Below, piece after piece: positions 35,230 to 48,800 of a stretch of 64,000 nucleotides of DNA. Below the pieces are notes generated by a model. The model searched no databases and was not told the origin of the DNA. It saw only the letters and a program-made list of their open reading frames with translations. This DNA comes from Talpa occidentalis. Taxonomy: Eukaryota > Chordata > Mammalia > Eulipotyphla > Talpidae. The DNA lies in assembly GCF_014898055.3 (NCBI RefSeq), contig NW_023604295.1, positions 96,177,591 through 96,241,590 on the forward strand. The letters run 5' to 3'. Each line of letters begins with the position of its first letter. The first letter of the stretch is position 1. The position numbers and the translations under genes were made by a program.

Positions 35230-35493
35230 GGGCCTCCCTGGTGGCACCTGGCACTGCACTATGAAGCTGTCTGCAGCCTCTGCAGCGCGGGTTCGATCCT
35301 GGCTGGCTGGTGAGAATCCCACATGGTGAAGCAGACCTCTCCTGCTGCCCGCTGCTCCTCTCAGCAATGTACTTCGGTCCTTCTGCCTGTTCTGTTCCCC
35401 ACTCTGTCTCTGGTGAATCCTCTCACTCTCCCCCGCATCTGGCCTGTGCCCCGGTTCTTGTATAAAATAAATAAATCTCTTTAAAAAAAAAAA
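35230..35493 (+). mobile_element. tRNA-derived SINE, intermediate type
   Basis: This plus-strand copy starts GGGCCTCCCTGGTGG and ends AAATAAATCTC plus an A-run. Its tail reads GGCCTGTGCCCCGGTTCTTG (close to subfamily A). CTTCCCTCCC and CTTCTCTCTCCC on the two sides may be the target duplication. Confidence 0.87.
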
Positions 35494-37430
35494 CTTCTCT
35501 CTCCCAATTAGTTCAGGCAACTTTACTAACACACATAGAAGTCAACAGCTGAAAATGAGAGTTTCCATCTAAATGTGCTCATGTTGAAAACAGTCTTGAA
35601 AAAACTCTTTATTAACCAACATTTCTATTATGTAGAACTTTTTAGGGCTTAATAAAATTCACTGTACTTTTATGAGTAAATCTTTAAGACATGACGAATG
35701 GAGAGTGAAATAACTCTACCCGGTCTACATTCTTCGTGAGAAGTCAAAGTCTCTCACTCAGTACCGCTCTCCCCACCAGACTGAGCCCCATTTTCCTAAA
35801 TGTCCTCATCAGAGGAAAAGGTGACGAGCCCTCTTGTAGCGCCTACACCACACCTAATACACATTAACAAAACAAACGACAGGACAACTTTCTCAACTCT
35901 GTCCACTGCGTGTCGTCTATAAAAAGAAACTTAGACATAAAACGGAACTAAAAAAAGCACGCGCCGCATTAGGATACTGACCTGGACTTCTGCAAAAGTC
36001 AACCTCTCAGTCCATTATGGACCAGTTTGTGACCCCTATGGAAATGGAATCTACCGCATGGATCTGCTATTCCCCTTAGAGAGCTTTCTGACAAAGGCTA
36101 CTGCTTCTGGGGTTCAGCTCCACCATCTCACACACATCTTTGGAGGACATTTTCTCATAGTCATGTTGGGTGACTACGTCAGATCTCCTCACGTGATGGG
36201 GCGTTAGAAACACACACATCGGATCTCAAAAACAGATTACAAAACAGAAGCCCTTTATAGAGTTCAGCTGTGTCTAGGAAAAGGAAAATCCTCTTGATTT
36301 GCTTTCTAAATGCAGCCCTAAAGGGGCAGAGAAGAGCTGTATTTCTAAGGTTTTACTGCACAGAAGCGATTAGATTGGAGGAGGCATAGTATGACACCGG
36401 GGAGTTTGTTTTTTCAACTGGAATTCGGGTTGGTCAAAAGGCTAGCATCAGGAAGTTGCTAGAGTGCATTCATTCAGCAGAGGAGGTTGGTTTGAACAAC
36501 TTTACCTGAATATATTACTTTGCAAAGGTAAACATCCAGTCTCTAGGCTTGTAGTTGCGTGCAAACAGATTGTGAGAACGAGTATTATCAGATTCACGAA
36601 TGATGCAATATGCCCAGTTAAATATTTTAGATTGCTTGTTTGGAAAGATGAAAGCGGGGAAAGGTCCTTGGTTTCTTTTTTTTTTTTTTCTTTTTTGAAG
36701 CACAACAGCATTTCAGGGTAGCCCATGAACCTGGGTTCATCTCAGGATCAAGCTTGCCCGGGCACCTGCTTGCTTAAGAAACCTGGCAAACAGGCTGAGA
36801 GAGTCTATCTGTGAAGCCCTCGAGTGCTGTGTCTGTTTCACGTCTCAACCAAATTCCACCGACACTCAGCAGTTTTAGTCTGAATGCTGTGGGCACCAAG
36901 GACCAAGTTACCAAAATGACCAGGACCAGGCTCCTATTCCCCAGTTCTTCTCAGTTTAGGGGCTGAGTTTATCATCATGAATTGTTTTCAAAAACCAAAT
37001 ACCGCTTTCTTGCAAACCTAGAAGGTCAGCAGGTTGAATGGCCCTGCTCTTCTCAGCTCGCTCCCTCCTCTCTGGGAGGGCAGAGGGAGGAACATTCTGA
37101 ACAAGACTGATCTGCCAGCTAGTAGCAAGGACGCGTCATCTTAAAATGGACAGAGCCGAACTGCTGCTTTGGCATTAAACTAAGTCCATCTCACCATTGT
37201 ACCCTCACCCTTCACCCCCAGCGCCCCCTGCACCCTGACTTTCTGGAGACTTCCACAAGACAATGAACCACAGTATACTGGTTCTTTCCAAACAAGCCAG
37301 AAATGGACAGAGAAAGTAAACAAAATAATTCACATAAAAAGCACCCAGTGCACTGCTTGGCACACAGTAGGGGCTCCATGCATGTTAGCAGGCATCAGTT
37401 TGAGACCTGACTCTGTCCTACCCCATTCAT
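35494..37430. other. Intron sequence, partly GC-moderate, no exon proven
   Basis: About 35.7-36.2 kb has more CpG than its surroundings and could be conserved, but I see no splice pair to defend. A MIR/L2-like tail (GCACACAGTAGGGGCTCCAT) lies near 37361. Confidence 0.4.
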
Positions 37431-38015
37431 GGCTCTGGAGAACAGCTTACCCAGACCTCTCCACATGCAGTGCATAGGAAAGTCTTTTAAAAACACAAGC
37501 GAGATCAAGTTAAGCCCTGCTTAAAGCCTTTCAGGAGCTGGCCCTGATGTTAGGATAAAATCCAGACCCTTCACTGTCACCTGCAAAGCCCTGCCCTGCC
37601 TGTGGGTTCCCTCCACTGTCTCCAGATTTGCTCCTTCTGGTCTGCTTCCTGCGCACCACAGAGGCCTCCACCTGCCAAGCCTCTCCCCGCCCTGAGGCCT
37701 GGGACATGTTGAAGGCACTGCCCAAGGCTAGCTCACTTTCAGGCTTCCGGCCCAGCTCAAGTGTCACTTGAGGCACCATTCTGTCCTCTTGTCACTCCCA
37801 CCATTCCTTGCCTTACATCTCCTGGGCTGTCTCCTTCATACTAGTTACCCCCACCTGCAATTATCACATGTATCTGCCTGCTTGCTCACTGCCCACTCTG
37901 CCAGCCAGAAAGTGAACCCAGGAGAGAAAGGCTCTCATTCATTCTGTTCACTGTTACATCCCCAGGCCCCAGCACTGGGCAGGCTCTCAGGAAATGTTTG
38001 TTGAATGCATTCATG
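37431..38015 (+). mobile_element. L2 LINE 3' fossil
   Basis: Typical L2 3' text is visible: AAGCCTTTCAGGAGCTGGCC, GCTCAAGTGTCACTTGAGGC, then CCCAGCACTGGGCAGG followed by GGAAATGTTTGTTGAATGCA. All frames are broken. Confidence 0.78.
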
Positions 38016-38065
38016 ACTGTCACATAAAACATGGACTAGGTTCATCTTGTTTAAAAAGTGATCTA

Positions 38066-38343
38066 GGGCCTCCCCGGAGGCGCAGCAGTTGAGTGCTAGG
38101 TTGCGAGGCTGCCTGCAGCCTCTGCAGTGGCGGTTCGATCCCCGGCCGCCAGGTGAGGGTCCCACATGGCGCACAGACCTCTCCTGCCGCCCGCTGCTTC
38201 CCTTAGCAGTGTACTTCGTCGGTCTGCCTGTTCTGTTCCCCACTCTGGCTCTGGTGAATTCTGTCACCCTCCCGCGTTTCTGACTGTACCCAGTGCTTGT
38301 ATGAATAAATAAATCTTTAAAAAAAATAAAAAATAAATAAAAA
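38066..38343 (+). mobile_element. tRNA-derived SINE, subfamily B
   Basis: This plus-strand copy starts GGGCCTCCCCGGAGGCGCAG, with GAGGGTCCCACATGGC and the CTGACTGTACCCAGTGCTTG tail of subfamily B. An AAAGTGAT repeat is found on both sides. It has a well-kept CpG-rich head. Confidence 0.9.
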
Positions 38344-39465
38344 GTTATAAAGTGATGTACCCGTCTCTCCTGAACGCCTGGTCAAGTACCTGCTCTGCTC
38401 TTTTCTTTTCCACACATTTGTAACATTCCAGTATACTACATGGTTTCAATCTTTGATTTTCTTCTCTGATCTTTTTCAAGCACCCAGAACAGCCTGGCAG
38501 GTAGGTCCTCAAGGAATATTCATTTAAATGAATAATCTGTATTATAAATAGACCTGTTTGTAAGTCAGCATTATGGATAAGCACCATGAAAACTGTCAAT
38601 TGTAACTTTCATTGTTTGAACTTTCCCAATAAAGTATGAATAAAACTGCATTTATCTGATATATTTCAGGTGGTGCAGCACTTCATGTATTATTTTAATC
38701 CCCTTCACAGTCTGGGGAGGTGGGCATGTAAAATGGAGCTACTCACAAGGTAAGATGAATGAAATCATCAGTGCTCAGCTGATATTGTGCCCACAGCACT
38801 GATGTGGTAACTGAGGCCAGACACATGCCTGACTACGGCAGAGCTGTAACTTCTGGCAATGGCACAGTGCTTGGTCCTCTGCACCCTGCAGCCTCATGTG
38901 CTCGAGCACTCCGAGCGGCAGTGAAGCCAGGGTAGGGGACTTGCTCTATCCTGCACAAAATGAGCCCAAGGTGCAGGCATGTTGCACAAGATCACCACTG
39001 CAGAAGAGACAGCAGGAACAGACTGAGGCTGAGATTCAGGGCTGCTGGAGGTAGCCAGGGGGTCACATGCTGAGAAGCTACTGAGAGACGCCGCCTGTGC
39101 TAAAGCAGAATGTTCCAAGGAGGTCCCCAAGAAGAGCAGCTGAGGACCTGAGTAAGGGGAAGCAGGCCCCTGATGCGGGGCAGCCTGAGCATTTCGAGAT
39201 GGGCCTCGGGTCTGTACCTTCATGGCTGGCTACACCACAGCAGCAGTGTTTTCAAGGTGGCACCTGAACAGTCACAGTATCTGCACTCAGATGTTGCTCA
39301 GTGTGGGGAGATCCGGTCTGGGCAGGTGTGCTTTTGCATCCTGCTGAAAACTGATGAGCCATGTTATGCACATGAGCTGGCCCACAAGGTAAAGGCCAAC
39401 ACCAAGGCCTTTACCCTATATCCACATGTTGCTAAGCTTAAAGTTTTAGAATTAAATAAAAAGTT
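38344..39465. other. Intron sequence with an unexplained open frame
   Basis: An open frame on plus from 39173 continues to an AATAAA-like tail at 39454 and then into the SINE. I do not recognise the encoded peptide. A decayed processed gene copy is possible but unproven. Confidence 0.35.
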
Positions 39466-39733
39466 GGGCCTCCCTGGTGGTGCAGGCAGTTGAGCACAGC
39501 GCTGTGAAGCTGTCTGCAGCCTCTGCAATGAGGGTTCGATCCTGGCTGGCAGCGGGGACACCCACATGGTGCAGCAGACTTCTGACTCACCCACCGCTCC
39601 CCTCAGCAGTGCATTTCAGTCAGTCTTCCTGTTCTGTTCCCTTCTGTCTCTGGTGAGTTCTCTCACCCTCCCACACATCTGGCCTGTACCCCAGTTCTTG
39701 TATGCATGAATAAATAAATCTTTAAAAAAAAAA
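39466..39733 (+). mobile_element. tRNA-derived SINE, subfamily A
   Basis: This plus-strand copy begins GGGCCTCCCTGGTGGTGCAG and ends AAATAAATC plus an A-run. It is flanked by AAAAAGTTG repeats. Confidence 0.9.
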
Positions 39734-40179
39734 GTTGAGTTTTAAAAATTTGTTGCCAATTCATTCAAACACTCAGGAGACAGAGCCCAAGCCACTCCCA
39801 AGGCAGGATTTGCTGATCTGAAGTGACACATCAAGGAGATGCTGTTTCATTTGTCTTTCCTCCCCCAGCATGGATACTTAGACAGCCTCTCATTACCCAC
39901 CTGGGTATGATGTCATCTCAGGGATCATGAGCACCATGCTGAGAGCTGCCAGTCAAGATACAACACAAGGCCAGTGGTATGAAGGGAATACTGGGGGAGG
40001 AGAATTTCCAGGTCATGGGGGAACAACTTTGTGTATGAGCTTTCTCTGTGACAGAGGGACAAATATCCTGGGTAACACAGAGCTGAAACATGGTGAAACT
40101 CTAAATGCAAATTCCAGTATAATTTCCAAAGGTTCTCATTTCCTGTCACTGTAACCTACAAGAGCCTGCCTTCTCTTCC
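39734..40179. other. Intron sequence, nothing recognised
   Basis: No exon or confident repeat is seen. Confidence 0.45.
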
Positions 40180-40500
40180 TTGAATGAGCCTAGGATCTTC
40201 CCACCTCAGGGCCTTTGCACATGCTGCTTATACAGCCTAGGCTGTCCTCTGAGTCCAGACAGCAACCTACCCTGATGTCTAATAGTGCCATCTGCCTCAT
40301 CAGGTCTATCTGTTATGTACTCTCAGCATATGTCCCCCCCCACCACAGTATTTGTTACAACTGTAATTTAGATTAGAGGTGTGCCTTTACCACAAGAGAA
40401 CAAACTGAGAGCTAAAACTATTTACCATAGTCTCCCAGCTCCCAGCACAGTACTTGACACAAAATAGGTGCTCATAAACATTTATTAAGTAAAAGCAAAA
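40180..40500 (+). mobile_element. L2 LINE 3' fossil
   Basis: It includes CACCTCAGGGCCTTTGCACA and the terminal CAGCACAGTACTTGACAC followed by GTGCTCATAAACATTTATTA, the L2 3' end pattern. Confidence 0.8.
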
Positions 40501-42339
40501 CCAAAAAGCACTCAAACACTAAGTTTTCTCAAGCCCCTTGTACCTGGTACTACAATCAGATCCAGTGGTTAGGTCCATATGAACTGCCCTGCTATTTGTC
40601 ACCTAGCCTAAAAGGAGGTTGAATATGAAAAAGTCAAGAAGGCTGTTCTGATGTGTAAGAGACAAAAAAGAACCCAAATCAACACTGTTGGCCTAAGCTG
40701 ATCTGGATAAAAGGGGGCAGGGCCGTGCACTGTCCAGAGTCATTAATGCTCAAACAAGTTAAGACATTGAGACAGAGCTTTGGAACACTGAAATATTGCT
40801 TATTACTACTGCTTTGGCTCAGCAGAAGGACGGGAATCCTTCAAACTCTACTGATATGCTTTGTTCTGTAGAGACAGCCGGCCTGAAGTGGAATTGCTAC
40901 TGCTTAACCCCACAGCATCAAACTGAAACTTAATTTAAAAAGTGTTTTGGCTCTCCCAGAAATGGAATCTTAAATTAGTCAATTAGGAATGACCTCATCA
41001 GCGTTAGTTAGGTAACCTGGTAATGTGCCTGACAGACCACCAGCCTTACCCTGCCATCCCCTAAAGGCAAGTAACCTGCTAATAACCAGGTTATTTTGCC
41101 TAGCATCACTGACTTGTTTGCGTTCTCTTCTGCTTAGGATCCCTTGCCTCATTAGCTCTTAGGGGATTTTTTTCCACCTGCTACAGTAGACTGGATGCTG
41201 TGGACTCTGGAACTGCTGAATAACGCCAATGAGGTCCTTAAAATTTCCTCAGTTGAATTTTATTCTTGAACAGTTTGAACTCCAGGGAGCTTGCTTTTGT
41301 CTCTGGAGTGCTTGGACTGAATTGGCAACAAAGTTTAAAAAATAAAGATCTCTTTTTAAACACTGAAATCCAGGTTGGTGACCTCTGTGTAAGGCCTTGG
41401 TGCTGGGTGTCCATATAACAACTTTGCATCTGCAGGCTGACCTCCCTCCAAACACTTGTCTGGTTTCCACTCTCTACTTTTTCAATTCTCTCCCAGTCTC
41501 CACACTTAGCCTCTGTTCACAAGAAACTAATCTGGAGAAGATGCAAGCCTGTGGCCCGCTTTGGTCACAGGACTGTGGGTGCTTGGGTGCTGGGAGCCAC
41601 TCTATATACCATCGCGCTTCCCCCATTAGACAGTCAACAGTAAGATGGAAAAGGAATTGGAGCTTGCTGTGTTGCTAAGTCTGCCCACTCTGCTTTCTGT
41701 GTGTCATGGACTAAATAGCTTCAGGAGGGTGGTTTAGATAAATTCTCCAAGCAATTCCTGGCTCTGAGGGTAGGCAGCTCTCTTACAAACACCGCATCCA
41801 GGCAGAATTCTTCACTGGCAGCACCTTTTTCAAGGCTGTGCTTTGAGATGACTTTACATTTGAAGGTGTCAGCCTAGCCCAGTTCAGTCCACAGTGCCCC
41901 GTCCACAAGATGGTGCTGAATCCACACAAAGAAATGCTCCTGGGCCCTGAGCAACTCCTAATCCAGTTTCTCAACCTTTCTCGAAATGGTTTTGAAAATG
42001 AATGAGCACTGCTGCGAAATAAACAGACACTGGTTGTTTTAGACAACACAAAAGCAAAGAGAGCATGCTTCTTAGTGGCATGTACTCTGAACGCATTCAT
42101 TTGCCACAAGTGATTCGAGAGATTCTTCAGATAGGGGTGGAGACCATCCATCCAGTGCAGAACTTTCTCCTTAGCTGAGCAACAGAGGGGACCTCAACCA
42201 TAACCTCTGCCACACAACAGCCCTTTCAAGATTTACTCTGCATGTCCCTTTCCTAAGCTACACATCTCCAATTCCTTTGGTTATTCCCTACAAAGAGGAT
42301 CTTGTACACAAATCAACTTTAATTCAACCCTCTCATTTT
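40501..42339. other. Intron sequence, no exon proven
   Basis: About 41.1-41.4 kb, ending near AATAAAGATCTC, might be an old LTR, but the family is not recognised. The 122-residue minus frame at 41783-42151 has no signature. Confidence 0.4.
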
Positions 42340-42473
42340 AGGTATGAGAAAACTATAAAACAGAGCAAATAATAACTCTGAGGGCGTTGGGAGGATTAAA
42401 TGAGAGCCCGTGAGCACTCAGCAAGCACACGGCAAATAGCAAGTGCTTGATAGTTAAGTTTATTTATAGTCTA
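42340..42473 (+). mobile_element. MIR SINE 3' fossil
   Basis: It carries GGGAGGATTAAATGAGAGCC and AAATAGCAAGTGCTTGATAG, the 3' half of MIR. Confidence 0.65.
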
Positions 42474-44619
42474 CAGACTTTTATTTTTGACTTGGATTCT
42501 CCTTCCTTCCCTTTTCTTCTTCCTCCTTGGCTTCCAAACTTCCAGAGTTGTTTTTATTTTTGTTAACTTATAGTGAACAAATATTTATTCAAGTAAAATT
42601 TAATCATGTTCATTTGGTCAATCATCTCCTGTTGGAATATTTTAGAATGTCAATTTCTATCTTAAAAAATATACACACTGAGTCCTCAAATATTTCACAC
42701 TGGTTCCTCATTCCAGAAACTGTCAGGTAGGGTCAGGATGGTGTTATCTGTGACAAAAGGAGTAACTATAGGAATGTGATCATTCTTCTGCATACAGATC
42801 ATATTTCAAGATCTCAATTGCTATACTGATGACAACTTGGAAAATATTTTTCAATCTAGAGCAAAAAAGACAAAGCCTTGGTTTCATCTTTAAAGAGGAA
42901 GGAGACTGAATCCACGCCATCAGGAAGTGAGCCTGTGAGGCGCAGCTCTGGCCATGTTAACACATTATTATGCCTGGGACCAAGACACTGGAGACTGCAG
43001 GGTAAGTGAGCTCTTACACTGAGATCTGGAAAATTTCAGAGTTGCTGAAAACAGATTTGGAATAACCTAAAAGTGAAAGAACAAGATATCAAGTCCCCCC
43101 ACCCCCCCGCCCCGCCCAGAGCTGATCGTGGTCGCTGGCTGGTCTTTGCTTACAGGTAAAATCAATGCAAACCCATAATCTGTTATATTCTCTCAGCTCT
43201 ATTGTTTCAGTAAGCACAGCCAGACTCCAATTCTGATACCCTTCTCATTCCTTCATCCCAAACTAGCTCAGGACACTTGCTTTTCTGGGGCTTACACCCA
43301 GCATCCTTGGCCCTGACCCCACCAGGGAGTTCAGTCTGCAGTTATTTCAGAGTTCATATCTGCTCACCCAGCAGACTTACCAGCAGACTTACCACCATCC
43401 CCCTCCTGACTTTCCCTATAGGCCAAAAAGACACCACCCAGCCTTGCTCCTGTTAAGCCCTGTACCATTCTCAAATCACTTTCATATATACCACCTCATT
43501 TAATTTTTTGCGATACCTACCCCTGTAAGCTATTCAAAGATGAAAACACCAAGAGTCAGAAAAATCAAAGCACATCATTTATAATTGGCAATGTTGTGAT
43601 TTTAACCCTGATCTTATTATTTTGGGCTTACAATGCTTTTTTTTTTTTTTTCATATTTAAAAGGCAGGCTGTATGTATGTAATTTCAAATATAATCCACC
43701 TGCTCATTTTTTGATTCACATATTTAATGGTTTTGTTTGCTTCATGCCATGCTTCATGTCTAACATATATTTGACATTCAAGAAACTAAATATATCATTA
43801 GTTACCAATAAAACTCATCTTTCCTGATCATTCTGCACCCCAGGAAGGCACTACTGACCAGGTGACCATGTAGCTTCTCTACCATCTCATGTTACCTAAT
43901 AAAATAGCGTTTTATTTAATTTATTCTATAAAATGTGAATGATACCGGAGATGATCATTGTGACAACCAATTGTGGCAATGAAGAGAAAGACCTTAGCTA
44001 ACAGGTGTTCAATTAATAATATTACACACTACTAATAAAACTTGACCACATTCACTAAAACCAAGGAGTTTTGTTTTCTTAACAAGTGTATTCTGAGGCT
44101 TACGGAAGCACTGGTCCCATTATTCAGAGAGTCATAAAAACTACTTCATCCCTTTGGCCTTACTTATTAGTCCCTTATCTCTTTTCTCATCTAGCAACTT
44201 CTGGGAAGCCACTGTCCACAACAGAGGAGATAGACACACCGACAGAGCACTGCTGTGATGGTTGAAGTACTCTGATGCATGTCCCACGACTCTGCGGAGG
44301 CAGTGAGTTTGGGGAAGGAGATGCAGGGAAAGAAGGCTGGAGCCAAATCTTGAAAGATAGGAAACGTTTGTTTGGATCCAAGAGCAGGGGGAAGTATTCT
44401 GTTGTCCGGCAGAGGCTGAGCAAAGGTAGGGAGGCAGCAAAGAGAATGATGCACTGGTATTCTGGGGATGGTGATGAGGTGGCATGAGGTGGGATGAGGT
44501 GGGAAGGCTGCTGTGCAGGGTGTCAGCTGGCTCTGGGGAGAGGGAAGAGAGGCTGATAGGGACCTGGCCCCGAACAGTGTCACTGTCAACAGTGTCGCGA
44601 TGAGTTTGGATTTTATTCT
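42474..44619. other. Intron sequence with a weak MIR
   Basis: About 43470-43620 looks like a decayed minus-strand MIR (CCACCTCATTTAATTTTTTG then GATGAAAACACC). A poly(T) run is at 43636-43651. Otherwise nothing is recognised. Confidence 0.4.
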
Positions 44620-44785
44620 TTAGACAAATTTCTCAACCCTGAGCTTCATACTGGAATCATCTATGAGAACCTTGAAAAATAACAACACACAGGCTCCAAT
44701 TGGGGATTCTGATTTATTTGGATGCCAGATATTGGGATTTTGTTTTTAACACTCTCCAAGTGATTCTAATATGCAGCCTGGAAAA
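44620..44785 (+). mobile_element. MER5A-like hAT MITE fossil
   Basis: MER5A blocks are visible: TACTGGAATCATCTATGAGA, GGGGATTCTGATTTATTTGG and CCAAGTGATTCTAATATGCA. Confidence 0.65.
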
Positions 44786-45284
44786 TGGTGAGTCATTTAA
44801 GGGACTTTAAGCAGGAATCACTCCATAAATTTGCAGACCAGTCCTTCTAGGAGCAGTTTAGTGGGAAGGATATGTGGAAAGAAGACAAGGAGAAAGTGTG
44901 GGTGAAAGGAAAGATTTGAAAATTATTTGCGTACAAGAATCAACAAACTGGAAATTGGAGGAGGGAGAAGGAAGTATGAAGGGTGACATGCCAGTTTATT
45001 GCTAGATGTGCCATTAGCAGATAGGGAACTAAAAAGCAGGTTTGGGGGTGGGGATAATGGAGTCTGTGTGCTCTTTGAGGAGCCTGGGGAAGTGCAGGTG
45101 GCACCTCAATCAGGAGGCATCCAAAATGCACTTCATTGCTGACAGGTGAGCTGCGGCGCAGATTCCGAGGTGCAGCGCCCTGACACATAGGAGGCAGGCG
45201 TGGGCATTGCCCAAGAAAAGTAAAGTGGATGAAAAGCACTAGAAGGAGCTTGAGGAAAACCAATACTGAAGGTGTAGTGGATGT

Positions 45285-45400
45285 ATCAGAACAACCAGGA
45301 AGCCCCTATTAAAAATTTAGTTTCTTGATGTGCTCTGGAATGACTGAGTCAGAATAGTCAGGAGAAGCTGACTTTTAAGAGGTTTCCAGGTGCTTCTGAA
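45285..45400 (+). mobile_element. Probable MER5-type fragment
   Basis: ACAACCAGGAAGCCCCTATT and TTTCCAGGTGCTTCTGAAG keep the order of a MER5 element, with a decayed middle. Confidence 0.4.
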
Positions 45401-45401
45401 G

Positions 45402-45870
45402 TAAGGCAAGGTCTGTACTACTGTAACAAAGTGCCACAAACTTGATGCCTTAAAACAACAGACACTTACTCTCTCACAGTTTTGGAGGCTTAGAAGTCCA
45501 AAATCAACAGCTCTCTGAAGGCTCTAGGAGGAGAAAGAAGACTTCCTTGTCTCATCCAGCTTCTGCTGGCTCCAGGCATTCCCTGACTTGTGGCTTCCTA
45601 GTTCTAATCTCGCCTTCATCTTCACAAGGCTTTTTCTCCTCTATGTGTCCTCTGTTTCTCTTATAAGGAAACTTGTCATTGGATTTAGGGCCCACCCCAT
45701 AATCCAGAATGAACTCATCTCAAGATTTTTAATTAACTTATATCTGCAAATTAACTTACATTTCCAAATAAAGTCACATTTATAGCTTCAGATATGCAGA
45801 TATATCTATTGGTCGGGGATGGGGTAGGGTAGGGAGGAGTAAATAGCATTTAACCCACTACAGACACCAT
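45402..45870 (-). mobile_element. MLT1-type LTR (ERVL-MaLR), solo
   Basis: Read on the minus strand this is a mammalian MaLR LTR. On plus the reverse complement is clear: TACTGTAACAAAGTGCCACA, CTCACAGTTTTGGAGGCTTA, CTCTTATAAGGAAACTTGTC and ATTGGATTTAGGGCCCACCC. No internal viral coding region accompanies it. Confidence 0.75.
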
Positions 45871-48800
45871 GGCAGTAATTTGTTTGGATGAAAGGGAGAA
45901 AGGGCTGAGATGCAGAATTCTAAACTAAATTCCCTGACAGTAGTAGGAAGAAGAGGAGGAAGAGAGAGCCATTTCAGGGACTACTAGGATCTCCAGTTGC
46001 ATTTTCCAAGTCTTGGCAACTGGAGATTGTGATCCTAGGCCACTCGTGATCCTAGGCCACTCGGTCTCTAGGACACCAGACCACCTGAAACTACTACACA
46101 GAACAGAAAAAAATCACCCAATCATAAATTAACAAAACACTGGGCCAAGTCACCCTCAAAACAGAGATGGGAGCTCTAAAGGGCTTAAAAACAAAGTTAA
46201 TTCACTTTCTAAACTAATTTGACAAGAAGCTAGGGTTTCATTTCTATCAAACTGTAGCCATTTTTCCCTCACCACCCTAGTGGCTTCCAGTCCAGATGGT
46301 ATGTTACCATGGCAGCATGGAACTGGTTCTTTCTTTCTTTTAAAGGGTTTCCTTAGAAGCAGGCAACACTCAAGTTCACCAGCACTAATAAAGGTTTGGC
46401 TTTACTTCCCCTCTTGCGACCCATCAGGTCCCCAAATCTTCACTGAGAGAGGATGATCACTGCTCATTTCACATTGGTGCATGTTCCACCATTCAAGTCC
46501 TACATTAAAATTATTTATATCAGTTCTCTGGAGCACAAAGGCTTTCTGTCTTCAACATAGTAATTTCCTTTCTTGACAACATGGTTTTTCATGCTAGAAG
46601 GCCAGTGGAGGGTGGGGGAAGAGGGGAGTGTGGAAAGGAACAGGTGCCATCTTAAGATTCAACTCACAGCCATGCCAGGGGACCACAGCCTTCACAATCA
46701 GATTCCCATCATACCGTATGACCTAAAAGACACAACTTCCAGGCCGTGCCCCCATGACTATCTCCAAACACTTCCCTGCTAGCAAGTCCACAAGGACCAA
46801 CCTCTATGCAATCTGTCTTGTGTCTTGTCAGAGCATCTAGAATAAGGCCTCCTAAATATCAATGCACCATTCCTCTGGGGATCTTGTAAAGGGCACTGTT
46901 TTTCAGGGTGGTTATGTATGTATGGTCTTCATTATGTCAAGGTGGAGATGGCTGCGGTACACAACCAGGTTGAAGGCTTAAGGGAACCATGTTTCCTTAC
47001 CTGCTGGTAAAGTGACAATAGGTACAACAGTGTTGGTGAGGGAATGACAACCAAAACTAATACTTACTGAGTATACTTTCTACATGCCAGGCCTGTGCTA
47101 CACACATTATGACTCAATCAGCACCAGAGAGAGGAGGAAGATGGGAGTGAAGAGATATTTAGAAAAAGAGAAGGCATTATAAATTCTATGCTATGCTGGA
47201 GATCAACTGAGTGTCAACAGAGAAAGAGGACAGTTCTCACATTGTCTCAGTCTAGCATTTGTCAGAAGTTGGAAATTGCTTGATATTCCAGAAGGCATTC
47301 CTGGGTCAGTAGGTACAGACCACAGGCCAGGTATATCGAGATATCCCACCACCTGGGGTCACTCAGATTAGCCTCTGCAGGCCTAGCTCCAGTCAACTGC
47401 GTGGGAGTGGCATGCCCAGAATAGGAGGGCAATCCCTTGGTGGGTCCTTCCTGTACCATCCTGAGACAGGCACACTGAGTATTGGGGAGCTTCATCAAGA
47501 CTCCATGTCTGAAGCCTCTCCAGATATCCTTGGACACACATGTCATGTTCTGCAAATCACTTTGCCTATATGAAACGGACATAATTTACATTCAAAGTGG
47601 CTCCTGTATTTTCTGTGACATGGGGAAGGTTCAATGGCCCTGGTTTTCCATGGGCTGGGTCTTGGAGAACTTCTAGTTAGTGCCCTGCAGGAAAAGACTA
47701 GGTTGACTACCAATGAGGTAATCAGACTGGTGGATCGAGTCAGATGGTACAGCTCTGTGATCGGTGTGCAAAATTGCCATTCTTAGGCTGAGTTCAGCCT
47801 ACAGACCTGTTACCTTCAGCCTCCCAGTATTTAAAAAATTCTTAATGCCTTCCAGCTTACCACACTCTAACCATCTGTCTCTTATACAGAGCCCACACTG
47901 AATATTCATACTATCTTTTTTGCCCCTGTATCTGAATTTTAGACCCTAATGTATAAATAACATATATAAGTTATTACATATAAAATGTATAATCTTTAAA
48001 TATATAAATCATTTACAAATTTTGTTCTGCCTGCATCATTTCAATTTCTAGACAATAATTCATTGTATTCCTCATGTTTGAATGCTGAAGATAGCAGTAT
48101 TCAGGCTTTTAAAACTACCAAACTATTTCATTTTAATGAAGGATAAGTGGTAAGATGCCTTAACATGAAGTATAAGTGGGTCACATAATCTTTCTTCTGG
48201 ATCCCTCCAGTTTGTTCATTCCCATGTGGAGAAATTTTAATATATACACTTTAGGGTTGAAGCGGCAAATATCAAGCTCACTATTTTGCTCTAAGAGTCA
48301 CTTTAATTACAGGGTCTGCGCAAGTTTTGAGAAGGAGATTACTCTTAATCAGTAATCCACAAATTCAGACTCACACTCCCAGAGACATCCAGGTCTCCTT
48401 CAAAAAAGAGGGTTCATTATTTACCTTGAGCCAGCGATATGAGGGATGCAATAACTGCTGAGAACGCACAGATCTTTATCGGAAACTCCTTCTTAGGACT
48501 GAGTATTCTGAGTTGCTATCATGCTCCATCACTGCATCACACAAGTAACCACAATTCTAAAAACTACATCATGGAAATGGAGCCTGGACTACTTGGTAGT
48601 TAGGGCTTCACACAATGGGGTCAGCATAATAAAGTATATTCACCAAGATCACAAAAGTCCTCTGAGAATTTTCAAGAACTGCTCACGGGAATAATGCTGG
48701 TCGAACACCAGGAAGTGAATGTCTGCTCTGGAGACGTTGGGGTGGGGGTGGGGAGTGGTGCACAGCTGATCCCTTGGGTCTGGAGGGCAATCTAAATGTC

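Noticed and set aside
43368..43394. Paired donor-like GTAAGT sites on minus created by a short tandem repeat
   Set aside because: They arise from a 13-base duplication and no acceptor pairs with them.
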